This document shows positions 42,686 to 51,652 of a stretch of DNA of 64,000 nt, piece by piece. Each line of letters begins with the position of its first letter. Position 1 is the stretch's first letter. The stretch lies in contig MGUU01000008.1 of assembly GCA_001800135.1 (NCBI GenBank), forward strand, positions 62,001 through 126,000. Direction: 5' to 3'. The DNA is from Elusimicrobia bacterium RIFCSPLOWO2_02_FULL_39_32. Lineage in GTDB: Bacteria > Elusimicrobiota > Elusimicrobia > 2-02-FULL-39-32. The notes under the pieces are model-generated. The model did not search any database. It saw only the letters and a list, made by a program, of their open reading frames with translations, and was not told the DNA's origin. Position numbers and translations under genes: made by a program.

Positions 42686-44163
42686 CTCCAGAACTAAAAA
42701 TTTTTAAAAGCTTAAGCAAAAAATATTCTCTGGTGCCTGTTTGCTTAGAGTGCTCAGCTGATTGTGACACCCCTGTCACGGTTTTTCTAAAGGTTGCGGC
42801 TCAAAAAAAATATAGCGCTCTTTTAGAAAGCGTGGAGGGAGGGGAAAAATTCGGACGATATTCCTTTATTGCGCTCAGCGATCACTTTAGATTTGAATCT
42901 TATGGAAATAAAATTATCCTAACCCATTCCGCCAGTGAAAAAAAAGAAATTAGAAAGGCTCAAGCCTTGGCAGAGTTAAAAAAAATATTTAAAGTTTTAA
43001 AAGCAGCTCCTCTGCCAGAACTGCCCCAGTTTTCCGGAGGCGCTGTGGGAATGATCAGCTATGATATGGTTAGGAATTTTGAAAAACTTCCAAATCTTTT
43101 ACCTAACGACCTCCATCTTCCAGATGCTTTGCTTTTATTTACGGATGAGGGGATTGTTTTTGACCATTGGAAACATAAAATGTTTTTAGTTAAATGGAAT
43201 CTGATTCAAAATCGTTCTGAATTTCATTTGGAGCAACTTTATAAAAAAGCCCAAGTTTCTTTAAAAAAAATAGAATCTAAAATCCGCGCTGGAAAAACAG
43301 TAAGTCCTCTTAAAACTACACAAAATAAAAAATTAGAAGATATGCTAAAATCTAATTTTTCTAAAAAAGAATATTGCAAAGCGGTTTTAAAAACAAAAAA
43401 ATATATTGAAGCAGGGGATGTGATCCAAACAGTTCTTTCTCAACGTTTTATGTTGGAGTCTAATGTGGATCCATTCCATGTCTATAGAGCTTTAAGGGTG
43501 ATCAATCCCTCCCCATATCTATATTTCTTTAAATTTAATGATTTTGCTTTAGCTGGCTCAAGTCCGGAGATATTAGTGAGAAAAGAGGGACATACTGCAA
43601 TAACCCGTCCAATTGCCGGCACCAGAAAAAGAGGAAAAAATTTGAATCAGGACTTAGCTTTAGAAAAAGAACTTATTTCTGATCCAAAGGAAAGGGCTGA
43701 ACATTTAATGTTAGTGGATTTGGGCAGAAATGATTTAGGAAGATGCTGTGAAGCAGGCACTGTAAAAGTAAAAGATTTTATGAGTGTGGAACGCTATTCC
43801 CATGTGATGCACCTTGTTTCCACAGTGGAAGGTTCTTTAAAACCTAAGGAAGATGCTTTTTCTCTTTTTAAAGCCTGTTTTCCAGCAGGCACAGTGACTG
43901 GCGCGCCAAAAATTAGAGCCATGGAGATCATAGAGGAGCTAGAAAAAAAGAAGCGCGCTAGTTATGCTGGTTCTGTGGGTTATTTTTCATATGCAGGAAA
44001 TATGGACATGGCTATTACCATTAGAACCATTCTTTTTAAAAAAAATAAAATTTATATACAGGCAGGAGCAGGCATTGTAGCAGATTCAGTTCCTGAGTAT
44101 GAAGAAAAAGAAACTCGTTCTAAAGCTAAAGCTATGATTAAGGCATTAGAATGCGCGCTTTAA
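42682..44163 (+). CDS. trpE: TrpE, anthranilate synthase component I
   Basis: Makes anthranilate from chorismate with ammonia from TrpG. 493 residues. The N-terminal domain carries the tryptophan feedback site ([19 protein letters not shown], where LLES is the usual inhibitor motif); the C-terminal chorismate-binding domain has [27 protein letters not shown] and [19 protein letters not shown]. Translation is coupled to lepB and trpG. I see no tryptophan-codon-rich leader peptide before it; the operon starts far upstream at hisD. Confidence 0.95.
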   Translation: MTPELKIFKSLSKKYSLVPVCLECSADCDTPVTVFLKVAAQKKYSALLESVEGGEKFGRYSFIALSDHFRFESYGNKIILTHSASEKKEIRKAQALAELKKIFKVLKAAPLPELPQFSGGAVGMISYDMVRNFEKLPNLLPNDLHLPDALLLFTDEGIVFDHWKHKMFLVKWNLIQNRSEFHLEQLYKKAQVSLKKIESKIRAGKTVSPLKTTQNKKLEDMLKSNFSKKEYCKAVLKTKKYIEAGDVIQTVLSQRFMLESNVDPFHVYRALRVINPSPYLYFFKFNDFALAGSSPEILVRKEGHTAITRPIAGTRKRGKNLNQDLALEKELISDPKERAEHLMLVDLGRNDLGRCCEAGTVKVKDFMSVERYSHVMHLVSTVEGSLKPKEDAFSLFKACFPAGTVTGAPKIRAMEIIEELEKKKRASYAGSVGYFSYAGNMDMAITIRTILFKKNKIYIQAGAGIVADSVPEYEEKETRSKAKAMIKALECAL

Positions 44164-44168
44164 ACAAA

Positions 44169-44756
44169 ATGATTCTGGTCATAGATAATTTTGACTCTTT
44201 TACTTATAATCTTGTGCAAATTTTAGGTGAAATTGTAAAAAAAGAGAAAAAAATCCTGATTTTTAGAAATAACCAGCTTACTTTGCAACAAATTGAAAAA
44301 ATGAATCCAAATTCTATTGTTATTTCCCCGGGACCATGCACTCCCAATGAAGCCGGAATTTCTACTTCAATTTTTCAACATTTCCATAAAAAAAAGCCTA
44401 TTCTTGGGGTTTGCTTAGGACACCAATGTTTGGGAGCCGCATTTGGCGGAAAAATCGTTCGGGCAGAGAAGTTAATGCATGGAAAAACATCAGAAATTTA
44501 TCATCAGGGCATTTCTATTTTTAAAGGCATAAAAAATCCATTTACCGCAACACGCTACCACTCTCTTTTAGTGGAAAAGAAAAGTTGCCCGAAATCTTTA
44601 AAAGTGACTGCCTGGACCAAAGAAGGAGAAATCATGGGACTCATGCATCGAGATTTCCCTTGGATCGTTGGAGTTCAGTTTCATCCGGAATCTATTTTAA
44701 CTTTGGAAGGAAAAAAAATAATATCGAACTTTCTTAAAATATTGCCTCACAAATGA
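44169..44756 (+). CDS. trpG: TrpG, anthranilate synthase glutaminase component
   Basis: Glutamine amidotransferase partner of TrpE. The predicted protein has 195 residues from the ATG at 44169 (MILVIDNFDSFTYN), the usual family start; an in-frame ATG at 44151 inside trpE would add six residues. The nucleophile Cys82 is in GVCLGHQCLG and the His172/Glu174 pair in QFHPESIL. Such subunits often also serve 4-amino-4-deoxychorismate synthase (PabA) in folate synthesis, and folC lies further down the operon. Confidence 0.93.
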   Translation: MILVIDNFDSFTYNLVQILGEIVKKEKKILIFRNNQLTLQQIEKMNPNSIVISPGPCTPNEAGISTSIFQHFHKKKPILGVCLGHQCLGAAFGGKIVRAEKLMHGKTSEIYHQGISIFKGIKNPFTATRYHSLLVEKKSCPKSLKVTAWTKEGEIMGLMHRDFPWIVGVQFHPESILTLEGKKIISNFLKILPHK

Positions 44757-45790
44757 ATCATTTTTCTTCACTCATAGAACAGTTACTTTCTGGATCCCAT
44801 TTAACAGAGGGCAATGCTTTTTCTGCCATGCAAAGTATCCTTCAAGGCCAAGTTACACAAGTACAAATGGCGGGGTTTCTCACTGCCTTAAGATCTAAAA
44901 AAGAGAACCCCTATGAAATTATAGGTTTTGTAAAAGCCATGCGAGAATCCATGGTTAAGATTACGCCAAGAGTTCCTCTGGTACTAGATACCTGCGGCAC
45001 TGGCGGAGATGGAAAAGGGACTTTTAATATCTCTACCGCAGCTGCTTTTGTAGTTGCAGGAGCAGGAGTTCCAGTGGCAAAACATGGGAATCGTTCTGTC
45101 TCTAGCTCTTGCGGCAGCGCAGATGTTTTAGAAGCATTGGGAATTAAAATTGACTGCTCCAAAGAACAGGCTGAAAAATGTTTAAATGAAATTGGGATCA
45201 GCTTTCTTTTTGCGCCTCTTTATCACCCTGCCATGAAAAATGTTGCGCCTGTTCGCAAAGAATTAGGTATTCGAACTATTTTTAATATTTTAGGCCCATT
45301 GGTCAATCCAGCTTCTCCCAATGCTCAAATTATAGGAGTTGCAAATAAAAACATTCAAACCACTCTGGGAATTGCTCTAAGGAAATCAAATCTAGTAGAA
45401 AATAAAATCATCTGGATTATTCATGATTCAGGTTACGATGAGATCATACTTTCTGAAAAAGGGTTTGGATTAGAAATTAGGGGAAAAAAATTAACAGGCA
45501 AAACCTTAACCGCAAGTGAATTTGGACTTCAAATGATAGACCCAAAAGATTTAGGAGGAGGGGATGCTAAAAAAAATGCGGAACTTCTTAAAAACATTCT
45601 TTCAGGTCTAAAACATCCTTTAAAAAATGTTATTCTTGCAAATGCTGCTTGCGCTCTATTTTGCGCAGACCAAATCTCCATAAACCAATATAAAACTTTA
45701 AAGGATGCTGTATCCCATGCAAAAGAGTCTCTTGAAAAAGGAGCGGCTCTTAAGAAATTAGAAAATTTAATTGAATGGAGTAATCGCTGA
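44753..45790 (+). CDS. trpD: TrpD, anthranilate phosphoribosyltransferase
   Basis: Transfers phosphoribosyl from PRPP to anthranilate. 345 residues, monofunctional (not fused to trpG). Typical stretches are LDTCGTGGDGKGTFNISTAAAFVVAGAGVPVAKHGNRSVSSSCGSADVLEALG and RTIFNILGPLVNPA. It overlaps trpG by four bases. Its final two codons and stop form the outer edge of the second palindromic element, which separates it from trpC. Confidence 0.96.
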   Translation: MNHFSSLIEQLLSGSHLTEGNAFSAMQSILQGQVTQVQMAGFLTALRSKKENPYEIIGFVKAMRESMVKITPRVPLVLDTCGTGGDGKGTFNISTAAAFVVAGAGVPVAKHGNRSVSSSCGSADVLEALGIKIDCSKEQAEKCLNEIGISFLFAPLYHPAMKNVAPVRKELGIRTIFNILGPLVNPASPNAQIIGVANKNIQTTLGIALRKSNLVENKIIWIIHDSGYDEIILSEKGFGLEIRGKKLTGKTLTASEFGLQMIDPKDLGGGDAKKNAELLKNILSGLKHPLKNVILANAACALFCADQISINQYKTLKDAVSHAKESLEKGAALKKLENLIEWSNR

Positions 45791-45915
45791 TCAAGATGAT
45801 AAATTCTTCTTCTTGGAGACGTTCGCCAGAGCTCACTCTACCAAAAATTTTTAACAGAAAGAGAGTAAAAATTTTTTCAGGCTCCAAGAAGAAGAATTTA
45901 TCATCTTGATCAGCG
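45785..45915 (+). repeat. Palindromic element, copy B (34-bp perfect arms, 63-nt core)
   Basis: Left arm 45785-45818 and right arm 45882-45915 are perfect reverse complements over 34 bases, starting CGCTGATC and ending CTTGGAG on the inside. The 63-nt core (45819-45881) begins ACGTTCG, contains GAGCTC and two AAAAATTTTT blocks, and is homologous to the core at 32150-32212 in the same orientation. The left arm begins six bases before the end of trpD, including its stop. No gene reads through this copy; trpC starts 23 bases after it. Confidence 0.9.
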
Positions 45916-45937
45916 GCCATCCATATCAATTCTCATA

Positions 45938-46723
45938 ATGAACATATTAGAAAAAATTGTTGCTCTTAAAAAAAAGAGCTTAAAGGTATCAAAGGAAAAA
46001 ATTCCTTTGAAAAAATTAATTGTTGAATGTGAAAAAAGAAAAAAACCATCTTCTTTTAGAAACGCAATCTCTCTGCCTAATGAGCTTTCTATTATTGCGG
46101 AAATGAAAAAACAGAGTCCCTCAGCAGGATTGTTGGTCAAAGACTATTCTCCGGTTCAAATAGGAAAGCGTTATGAGGCTTGCGGCGCTAGAGCTCTCTC
46201 TATTCTCACAGAAGAAAATTTTTTCTTAGGAAGCCCAGATCACCTTAAAAAAGTGGCGGAATCTGTAAACCTGCCAATTTTGCGCAAAGATTTTATTATT
46301 GATCCTTATCAAATTTACGAATCTTTAGTCTTAGGAGCAGATGCGATATTGCTCATTATCTCAATCCTTACAACATCCAACTATTTAAAATTAATACAAT
46401 TAAGCAAAGAACTTCAATTAGATGCTTTGGTTGAAGTCCACACAGAAGAGGAACTAAAAATAGCGCTTAAAGGGGATCCTAATTTGATTGGCATCAATAA
46501 TAGGGATCTTAAAAATTTATCTTGCGATCTTAAGACAACTTTCAAACTTAAAAAAAAGATTCCAAAAGGGATTACGACCGTATCAGAAAGCGGGATTAAA
46601 AGCGTGGAGGATATAAATAAGCTAAAATCAGCGGGAATTCAGGCAGCGCTCATTGGAGAGACTTTATTGAAAAAAGAAAAAAAAGAACAAATTCTATCTT
46701 CTTTAGTAAAAGCAGGCTTATGA
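45938..46723 (+). CDS. trpC: TrpC, indole-3-glycerol phosphate synthase
   Basis: TIM-barrel enzyme closing the indole ring. 261 residues, separate from TrpF. Active-site stretches are IIAEMKKQSPSAG (catalytic Lys), ALSILTEENFFLG, LRKDFIIDPYQIYES (Lys), GINNRDLKN and VSESGI. It has no visible Shine-Dalgarno site and follows the 131-bp palindromic element, so its expression relative to trpD may be altered. It overlaps trpF by four bases. Confidence 0.95.
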   Translation: MNILEKIVALKKKSLKVSKEKIPLKKLIVECEKRKKPSSFRNAISLPNELSIIAEMKKQSPSAGLLVKDYSPVQIGKRYEACGARALSILTEENFFLGSPDHLKKVAESVNLPILRKDFIIDPYQIYESLVLGADAILLIISILTTSNYLKLIQLSKELQLDALVEVHTEEELKIALKGDPNLIGINNRDLKNLSCDLKTTFKLKKKIPKGITTVSESGIKSVEDINKLKSAGIQAALIGETLLKKEKKEQILSSLVKAGL

Positions 46724-47373
46724 AAAATAAAAATGTATTAGTAAAAATATGTGGGATTACCAATACAGAAGATGCTGTCTGGGCTGCAAATTTAGGAGCG
46801 GATTTTATTGGATTAAACTTTAGCGCATTAAGTAAACGCAAAATCAGCTTGGAAAAAGCTAAAGAAATTACTGAACAGCTGCCAAATTTTGTAAAAGTGG
46901 TGGGTGTATTTCTAGATCCCTTGCTCCCTGAACTGGAAAAAATTATAAAAACTGTAAAAATTTCTGTGATTCAACTGCATGGAAATGAATCTCCAGAAAC
47001 TACAAAAGAAATTAAAGAAAAGTTTGGGCTGGAACTCTGGAAAGCGATTCGCTTAAGCAATGAGAATTCTTTAAACTCAATCCAAAGCTTCTGCGGAATT
47101 ATAGATTCTTTAATGCTAGATACTTTTAAAGAAGAAGAGCCCGGTGGAACTGGCCAAACTTTTGACTGGGACTTAAGTCTTAAGGCTAAAAATTATAATG
47201 TGCCGCTTATTTTAGCAGGGGGGTTAAATCCAGATAATGTTCAGGCTGCAATTAAGAAAGTAGATCCAAAAGGGGTAGATGTTGCCAGCGGTGTGGAAAA
47301 AGAAAATCATCCAAGAAAAAAAGATATTGAAAAATTAAGACTCTTTATTCAAAAAGCAAAGGGGCTTCTATAA
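46720..47373 (+). CDS. trpF: TrpF, phosphoribosylanthranilate isomerase
   Basis: TIM-barrel isomerase. 217 residues. The catalytic Cys is in [12 protein letters not shown], followed by [24 protein letters not shown], the catalytic Asp region [19 protein letters not shown] (here MLDTF) and [10 protein letters not shown]. It overlaps trpC by four bases and trpB by one. Confidence 0.95.
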   Translation: MKNKNVLVKICGITNTEDAVWAANLGADFIGLNFSALSKRKISLEKAKEITEQLPNFVKVVGVFLDPLLPELEKIIKTVKISVIQLHGNESPETTKEIKEKFGLELWKAIRLSNENSLNSIQSFCGIIDSLMLDTFKEEEPGGTGQTFDWDLSLKAKNYNVPLILAGGLNPDNVQAAIKKVDPKGVDVASGVEKENHPRKKDIEKLRLFIQKAKGLL

Positions 47374-48569
47374 TGCATTTACCGGATCATCAGGGTCATT
47401 TTGGAATTTTTGGAGGACGCTATGTTCCTGAAACCCTGGTAAGCGCTTTAGAAGAACTTACCCTTGCCTATAAGACAATCTCTTTTTCTTTAGAATTTCA
47501 AAAAGAACTGCAAAACCTTCTTTCTCACTATGCAGGAAGACCAACCCCTTTATTTTTTGCTAAAAATCTCACTTCTTATTTTAAAGGAGCAAAAATCTAT
47601 CTTAAGAGAGAAGATCTTACCCATACCGGCTCTCACAAAATTAATAATACTTTAGGTCAATGTCTCTTAGCAAAAAAAATGGGGAAAAAAAGAGTGATTG
47701 CTGAAACTGGCGCGGGACAACATGGAGTAGCCACAGCCACAGCTTGCAGTCTTCTAGGGTTAGAGTGTGTAGTCTATATGGGAGAGGAAGATACTCGGCG
47801 CCAAAGTTTAAATCTTTTCCGCATGAGACTCTTGGGAGCAAAAGTAGTGCCAGTATCCTCAGGCAGCAAAACTCTTAAAGATGCGATTAACCAAGCGATG
47901 CGAGACTGGGTCACGAATGTGCGCAATACTTTTTATTGCTTAGGATCAGTGGTAGGCCCTCATCCTTACCCCTGGATGGTGCGAAATTTTCAATCTATTA
48001 TTGGAAAAGAAACCTATTCCCAAATCTTAAAATTAGAAGGTAAACTGCCCAGTCTTCTTTTAGCCTGTGTGGGAGGCGGATCAAATTCAATAGGTTTATT
48101 TCATCCCTTTTATCGTCATAAAAAAGTAAAATTTATTGGAGTTGAAGCTGCGGGTAAAGGGATCCATACATCTTTCCACGCAGCAACCCTATCCAAAGGT
48201 CATCCCGGTATTTTGCATGGAGCCTTATCCTATGTGCTTCAGGATAAAGAGGGACAGATCCAACCAACCCACTCTATTTCTGCAGGATTAGATTATCCCG
48301 GTGTGGGTCCGGAACATTCCTTTTACAAAAATTCAGGACGAGCAAAATATGTTTCAATTAAAGATGAAGAGGCTTTAAATGGACTTTTGTTGCTCTCTAA
48401 AATGGAAGGGATCATCCCTGCGCTTGAATCAGCCCATGCCATTGGTTATTTAAAAAAGGTGGCGCCCCAACTTTCTAAAAATGAGATTGTGATCGTATGT
48501 CTCTCTGGACGGGGAGACAAGGATGTGGCAGAAGTTCAAAAATGGATTTCAAATGGATCGGATCAGTAA
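47373..48569 (+). CDS. trpB: TrpB, tryptophan synthase beta chain
   Basis: PLP enzyme joining indole and serine. 398 residues, the TrpB1 type that pairs with TrpA. The N-terminus [15 protein letters not shown] is typical; the PLP-binding Lys89 is in [13 protein letters not shown], the phosphate loop is GGGSNSIG, and [12 protein letters not shown] is present. The end of trpB overlaps trpA. Confidence 0.97.
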   Translation: MHLPDHQGHFGIFGGRYVPETLVSALEELTLAYKTISFSLEFQKELQNLLSHYAGRPTPLFFAKNLTSYFKGAKIYLKREDLTHTGSHKINNTLGQCLLAKKMGKKRVIAETGAGQHGVATATACSLLGLECVVYMGEEDTRRQSLNLFRMRLLGAKVVPVSSGSKTLKDAINQAMRDWVTNVRNTFYCLGSVVGPHPYPWMVRNFQSIIGKETYSQILKLEGKLPSLLLACVGGGSNSIGLFHPFYRHKKVKFIGVEAAGKGIHTSFHAATLSKGHPGILHGALSYVLQDKEGQIQPTHSISAGLDYPGVGPEHSFYKNSGRAKYVSIKDEEALNGLLLLSKMEGIIPALESAHAIGYLKKVAPQLSKNEIVIVCLSGRGDKDVAEVQKWISNGSDQ

Positions 48570-49350
48570 AAAATTTAAGCAGCTAAAAGACAAAAAAAAG
48601 GCATTGTCAATTTTTCTTACTCTTGGATTTCCCAATCTTAAGATGACAGAAAAATTAGTTCTTGCCTTAGAGGAAAGCGGAGCTGACCTTTTTGAAATTG
48701 GCATGCCTTTTTCTGACCCAATTGCTGATGGTCCAGCCATTCAGCAATCTTCAGAAATAGCTTTAAAAAATGGAGTGGAATGGAAACATTTGATCCAGCT
48801 GGGAAAGAATTTGCGCAAAAAAACAGACGTGCCTCTTATTCTCATGAGTTATTCTAACCCGCTTTATCACAAAGGATGGAACAAAAGCGCCAAAGATTTA
48901 AAAACAGCTGGTTTTGATGGAGTGATTCTTCCTGATCTTATTCCAGAAGAAAATGAGGAAGCTAAAAATGCGTTTACAAAGTATGATCTTTCTTTAGTTC
49001 ATCTAGTAGCGCCTACCTCCGGAGAAGCTAGAGTTAAAAGGATTACAAAAGAATGTTCTGGCTTTGTCTATACAGTTTCAGTCACAGGAGTGACTGGCGC
49101 GAGAAAAGAGTTGCCTGTAAAAGAAGTTTCTAATTTCTTAAAAATAGTTAAAAAAAATTCTTCTTTACCGGTACTCCTTGGGTTTGGGATTTCAAAACCA
49201 GAACAACTTTCAAATTTTCAGGAAGCGGATGGTTTTATTATTGGTTCAGCGCTTGTAGAAATCCTTTTGCAGAAAAAAGAAGATGCCCTGCTTATTGAGG
49301 AAGCTAAAAAATTTATCAATTCCTTTGCAAAAAGTAGATTCATTGTTTAA
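48553..49350 (+). CDS. trpA: TrpA, tryptophan synthase alpha chain
   Basis: Cleaves indole-3-glycerol phosphate to indole, channelled to TrpB. The predicted protein has 265 residues from the ATG at 48553 ([12 protein letters not shown]), inside the end of trpB; the ATG at 48523 would add ten residues atypical for the family. Catalytic Glu48 ([11 protein letters not shown]) and Asp59 (IADGP) correspond to Glu49/Asp60 of the enteric enzyme. The stop codon is part of a hairpin ahead of accD. Confidence 0.94.
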   Translation: MDRISKKFKQLKDKKKALSIFLTLGFPNLKMTEKLVLALEESGADLFEIGMPFSDPIADGPAIQQSSEIALKNGVEWKHLIQLGKNLRKKTDVPLILMSYSNPLYHKGWNKSAKDLKTAGFDGVILPDLIPEENEEAKNAFTKYDLSLVHLVAPTSGEARVKRITKECSGFVYTVSVTGVTGARKELPVKEVSNFLKIVKKNSSLPVLLGFGISKPEQLSNFQEADGFIIGSALVEILLQKKEDALLIEEAKKFINSFAKSRFIV

Positions 49351-49410
49351 CCGAAATGATGCATTAGGGACGGAGAACCAAGACGAAAAATATGGGTCAT
49401 CTCGGTTTAA
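49346..49410 (+). other. Hairpin between trpA and accD
   Basis: A 19-position imperfect stem joins TTTAACCGAAATGATGCAT (49346-49364) to ATGGGTCATCTCGGTTTAA (49392-49410) with three mismatches and one G-T pair; the loop of 27 nt is purine-rich (TAGGGACGGAGAACC...). The left arm covers the trpA stop and the right arm ends five bases before the accD Shine-Dalgarno site. The layout resembles the two palindromic elements, but the loop is not their core. Confidence 0.5.
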
Positions 49411-49427
49411 GATCAAGGAGCAAACCT

Positions 49428-50315
49428 ATGGCTGAAAACACTAAAAATGAAGGTCTCTGGATTGAATGTCCTCGCTGCGCGCAAATTATCTATAAAAAAG
49501 AGCTGAATGAAAATTTTAAAATCTGCCCTAAATGTAATTCCTACCTGCGCATGAACGCAAAAGAAAGGCTCTGCCTTCTTTTAGACAAAAAAGAAGATGG
49601 GACCCCTATTTTTGAAGAATTCGCGGCGAATCTTGCATCTCAAGATCCTTTAGATTTTGGAGAGCTAAATAAAGCTAAACATCCTGCTAAAGAAAGTCCT
49701 AAATTTAAGTCATCTTATCTTCTAAAGCTAGCTGCTGAACAAAAAAAAACCAGCAGCCTAGAGGCGGTCATTTGCGGAGAAGGAAAAATAGGAAACCATA
49801 ACATAAGCATTGCGCTTCTTAACTTTGAATTTATGGGCGGCAGCATGGGTTCTGTGGTAGGGGAAAAAGTGACAAAAGCGATTGAATTTTCACTTGAGAA
49901 AAAAATCCCATTGCTGCTTGTTTCTTCCTCCGGTGGAGCTCGCATGCAAGAGGGGGTTCTTTCCTTGATGCAAATGGCAAAAACATCCTGCGCCTTAAGC
50001 AGGCTGGATGAAAATAAAATTCTGGTTTTATCTTTGCTTACTGATCCCACCACTGGAGGAGTCACAGCTTCTTTTTCTATGTTAGGAGATCTATTGATCT
50101 CAGAGCCAAAAGCGCTGATCGCTTTTGCCGGCCCAAGAGTGATTGAACAGACCATTCGTCAAAAACTCCCGGAAGGGTTTCAACAATCAGAATTTTTGCT
50201 TAAACACGGCATGATGGACTGCATTTTTGAAAGAAAAGATTTAAGATCAAAACTGATTACCTTCTTAGATTTCTTTAACTCAACAAAACAGTTCACTTCT
50301 CTAAATATCTCTTAA
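49428..50315 (+). CDS. accD: AccD, acetyl-CoA carboxylase carboxyltransferase beta subunit
   Basis: Beta half of the carboxyltransferase that makes malonyl-CoA for fatty acid synthesis. The predicted protein has 295 residues from the ATG at 49428, which has AAGGAG eight bases ahead; an in-frame ATG at 49392 lies in the hairpin and is rejected. The N-terminal zinc ribbon has C14, C17, C33 and C36 (CPRC, CPKC), followed by the crotonase-like domain with SSSGGARMQEG and DPTTGGVTASF. The trp-accD-folC order is common in bacteria. accA is not in the window. Confidence 0.95.
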   Translation: MAENTKNEGLWIECPRCAQIIYKKELNENFKICPKCNSYLRMNAKERLCLLLDKKEDGTPIFEEFAANLASQDPLDFGELNKAKHPAKESPKFKSSYLLKLAAEQKKTSSLEAVICGEGKIGNHNISIALLNFEFMGGSMGSVVGEKVTKAIEFSLEKKIPLLLVSSSGGARMQEGVLSLMQMAKTSCALSRLDENKILVLSLLTDPTTGGVTASFSMLGDLLISEPKALIAFAGPRVIEQTIRQKLPEGFQQSEFLLKHGMMDCIFERKDLRSKLITFLDFFNSTKQFTSLNIS

Positions 50316-50401
50316 ACCCGAATATTACACTTAGTTGTCACCAATTGGCGCACATCCTAAAAACCATGAAAATAAAAACTTTTTATTAAAGATCATTTCT
50401 C

Positions 50402-51652
50402 ATGCTTACAAAAGAGGCACTTAATTCACTTGACAAGCGGGGAATAAAACCCGGTTTAGGAAGAATGAGAAAACTCCTTGAACTGCTGGACCATCCTGAA
50501 AAAAAAATTAGAGCCATTCATGTCACAGGCACCAATGGAAAGGGGTCCGTCTGCGCCATGTTAGAGATGATTTTACGTTCCAGCGGCTATAAAACAGCTC
50601 TCTACACCTCGCCTCATCTTTTAGATGTTCGTGAGCGCATCCAAGTTGCAGGGAAAAAAATAAACTTAAATGATTTTGACACTTGGCTTCATACTATTCT
50701 AAAAAAGGCAAAATCCTTAAAACAGGAACTTACCTTCTTTGAGGTCTTGACTGCAATCGCATTTTCCTATTTTGCTCATAGAAAAATAGAGATAGCAGTC
50801 ATAGAAGTGGGATTGGGAGGGCGTTGGGATGCGACTAATCTAATTCCTAAACCAGAAATTTCCATCATTACTAACATATCCCTAGAACATACAGACTATC
50901 TTGGGGCTTCCACCATAAAAATCACAAAAGAAAAGTGCGGAATTATCAAAAAAAATGGAATCTGCATTACAGGATTGGAACAAGGATCATTATTGCGAGA
51001 AATACGGGAAAACTGCAGAAAAAAAAATTCAAAATTAATTACAATTCTTAATTCTAAAACCATGCCTAACTGTAATCTTAAAGGTTTTTATCAAGCAAAA
51101 AATATTCAAATTGTTTTGAAAGCTGCTGAGGTTCTTAAAAAACAAGGATGGGTTATCCCAGAAAGGGCTCTAATCCAAGGCATTCAAAATGTTCACTGGC
51201 CCTGCAGGTTTGATTGGAAAAAACTAAAAATCAGTCAAAAAGAAATCCCCATACTTTTAGATGTCGCTCACAATCCAGGAGCCTGCTTAGGACTTATCGC
51301 CTCTATTAAAAAAACAAAATTTATTAAAAAAAAATGTTTGCTTATCTTTAATGCTCTTAAAGATAAAGACATCTCCTCCATGGCTAGAACCCTATCAAAA
51401 AATTTAAAACTATCCTCTATTTTAATCCCTAAATTAAAAACCCTTAGAAGTTCTGAAGTTCTGGATGTTAAAAAAATCTTTAGCCAATTTTTAAACAACT
51501 CTAAGATTTACACTTTTACAAATTTTAATTCTCTTTGGTATACTCTTAAAGAACATAAAAATAGTCTTAAATTTAACTGGATTTTAATCACAGGCTCACA
51601 CACTCTATGCGCTGAGGGTTTAAAAAAAATAAAAAGGAGTTGGATAGGATGA
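50402..51652 (+). CDS. folC: FolC, folylpolyglutamate/dihydrofolate synthase
   Basis: Mur-ligase-type enzyme adding glutamate to folates (and possibly making dihydrofolate). 416 residues. The P-loop VTGTNGKGSVCAMLE is at about residue 41, then YTSPHLLDVRERI, EVGLGGRWDATN, NISLEHTDYLG with the family Mg-binding residues, and LDVAHNPGA in the C-terminal domain. It follows accD after 86 bases; that gap holds an AT-rich palindrome but no clear promoter. Confidence 0.94.
   Translation: MLTKEALNSLDKRGIKPGLGRMRKLLELLDHPEKKIRAIHVTGTNGKGSVCAMLEMILRSSGYKTALYTSPHLLDVRERIQVAGKKINLNDFDTWLHTILKKAKSLKQELTFFEVLTAIAFSYFAHRKIEIAVIEVGLGGRWDATNLIPKPEISIITNISLEHTDYLGASTIKITKEKCGIIKKNGICITGLEQGSLLREIRENCRKKNSKLITILNSKTMPNCNLKGFYQAKNIQIVLKAAEVLKKQGWVIPERALIQGIQNVHWPCRFDWKKLKISQKEIPILLDVAHNPGACLGLIASIKKTKFIKKKCLLIFNALKDKDISSMARTLSKNLKLSSILIPKLKTLRSSEVLDVKKIFSQFLNNSKIYTFTNFNSLWYTLKEHKNSLKFNWILITGSHTLCAEGLKKIKRSWIG

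Noticed and set aside
32114-45915. Long inverted repeats as amplification or assembly chimeras
   Set aside because: Single-cell amplification can create inverted chimeras, but two copies share a homologous 63-nt core in the same orientation and at the same position relative to a stop codon, and genes on both sides are collinear. Raw-read checks would still be useful.
49365-49391. trpA-accD loop as a third copy of the 63-nt core
   Set aside because: It is only 27 nt, and beyond a short GGACG there is no alignable similarity to the two cores.
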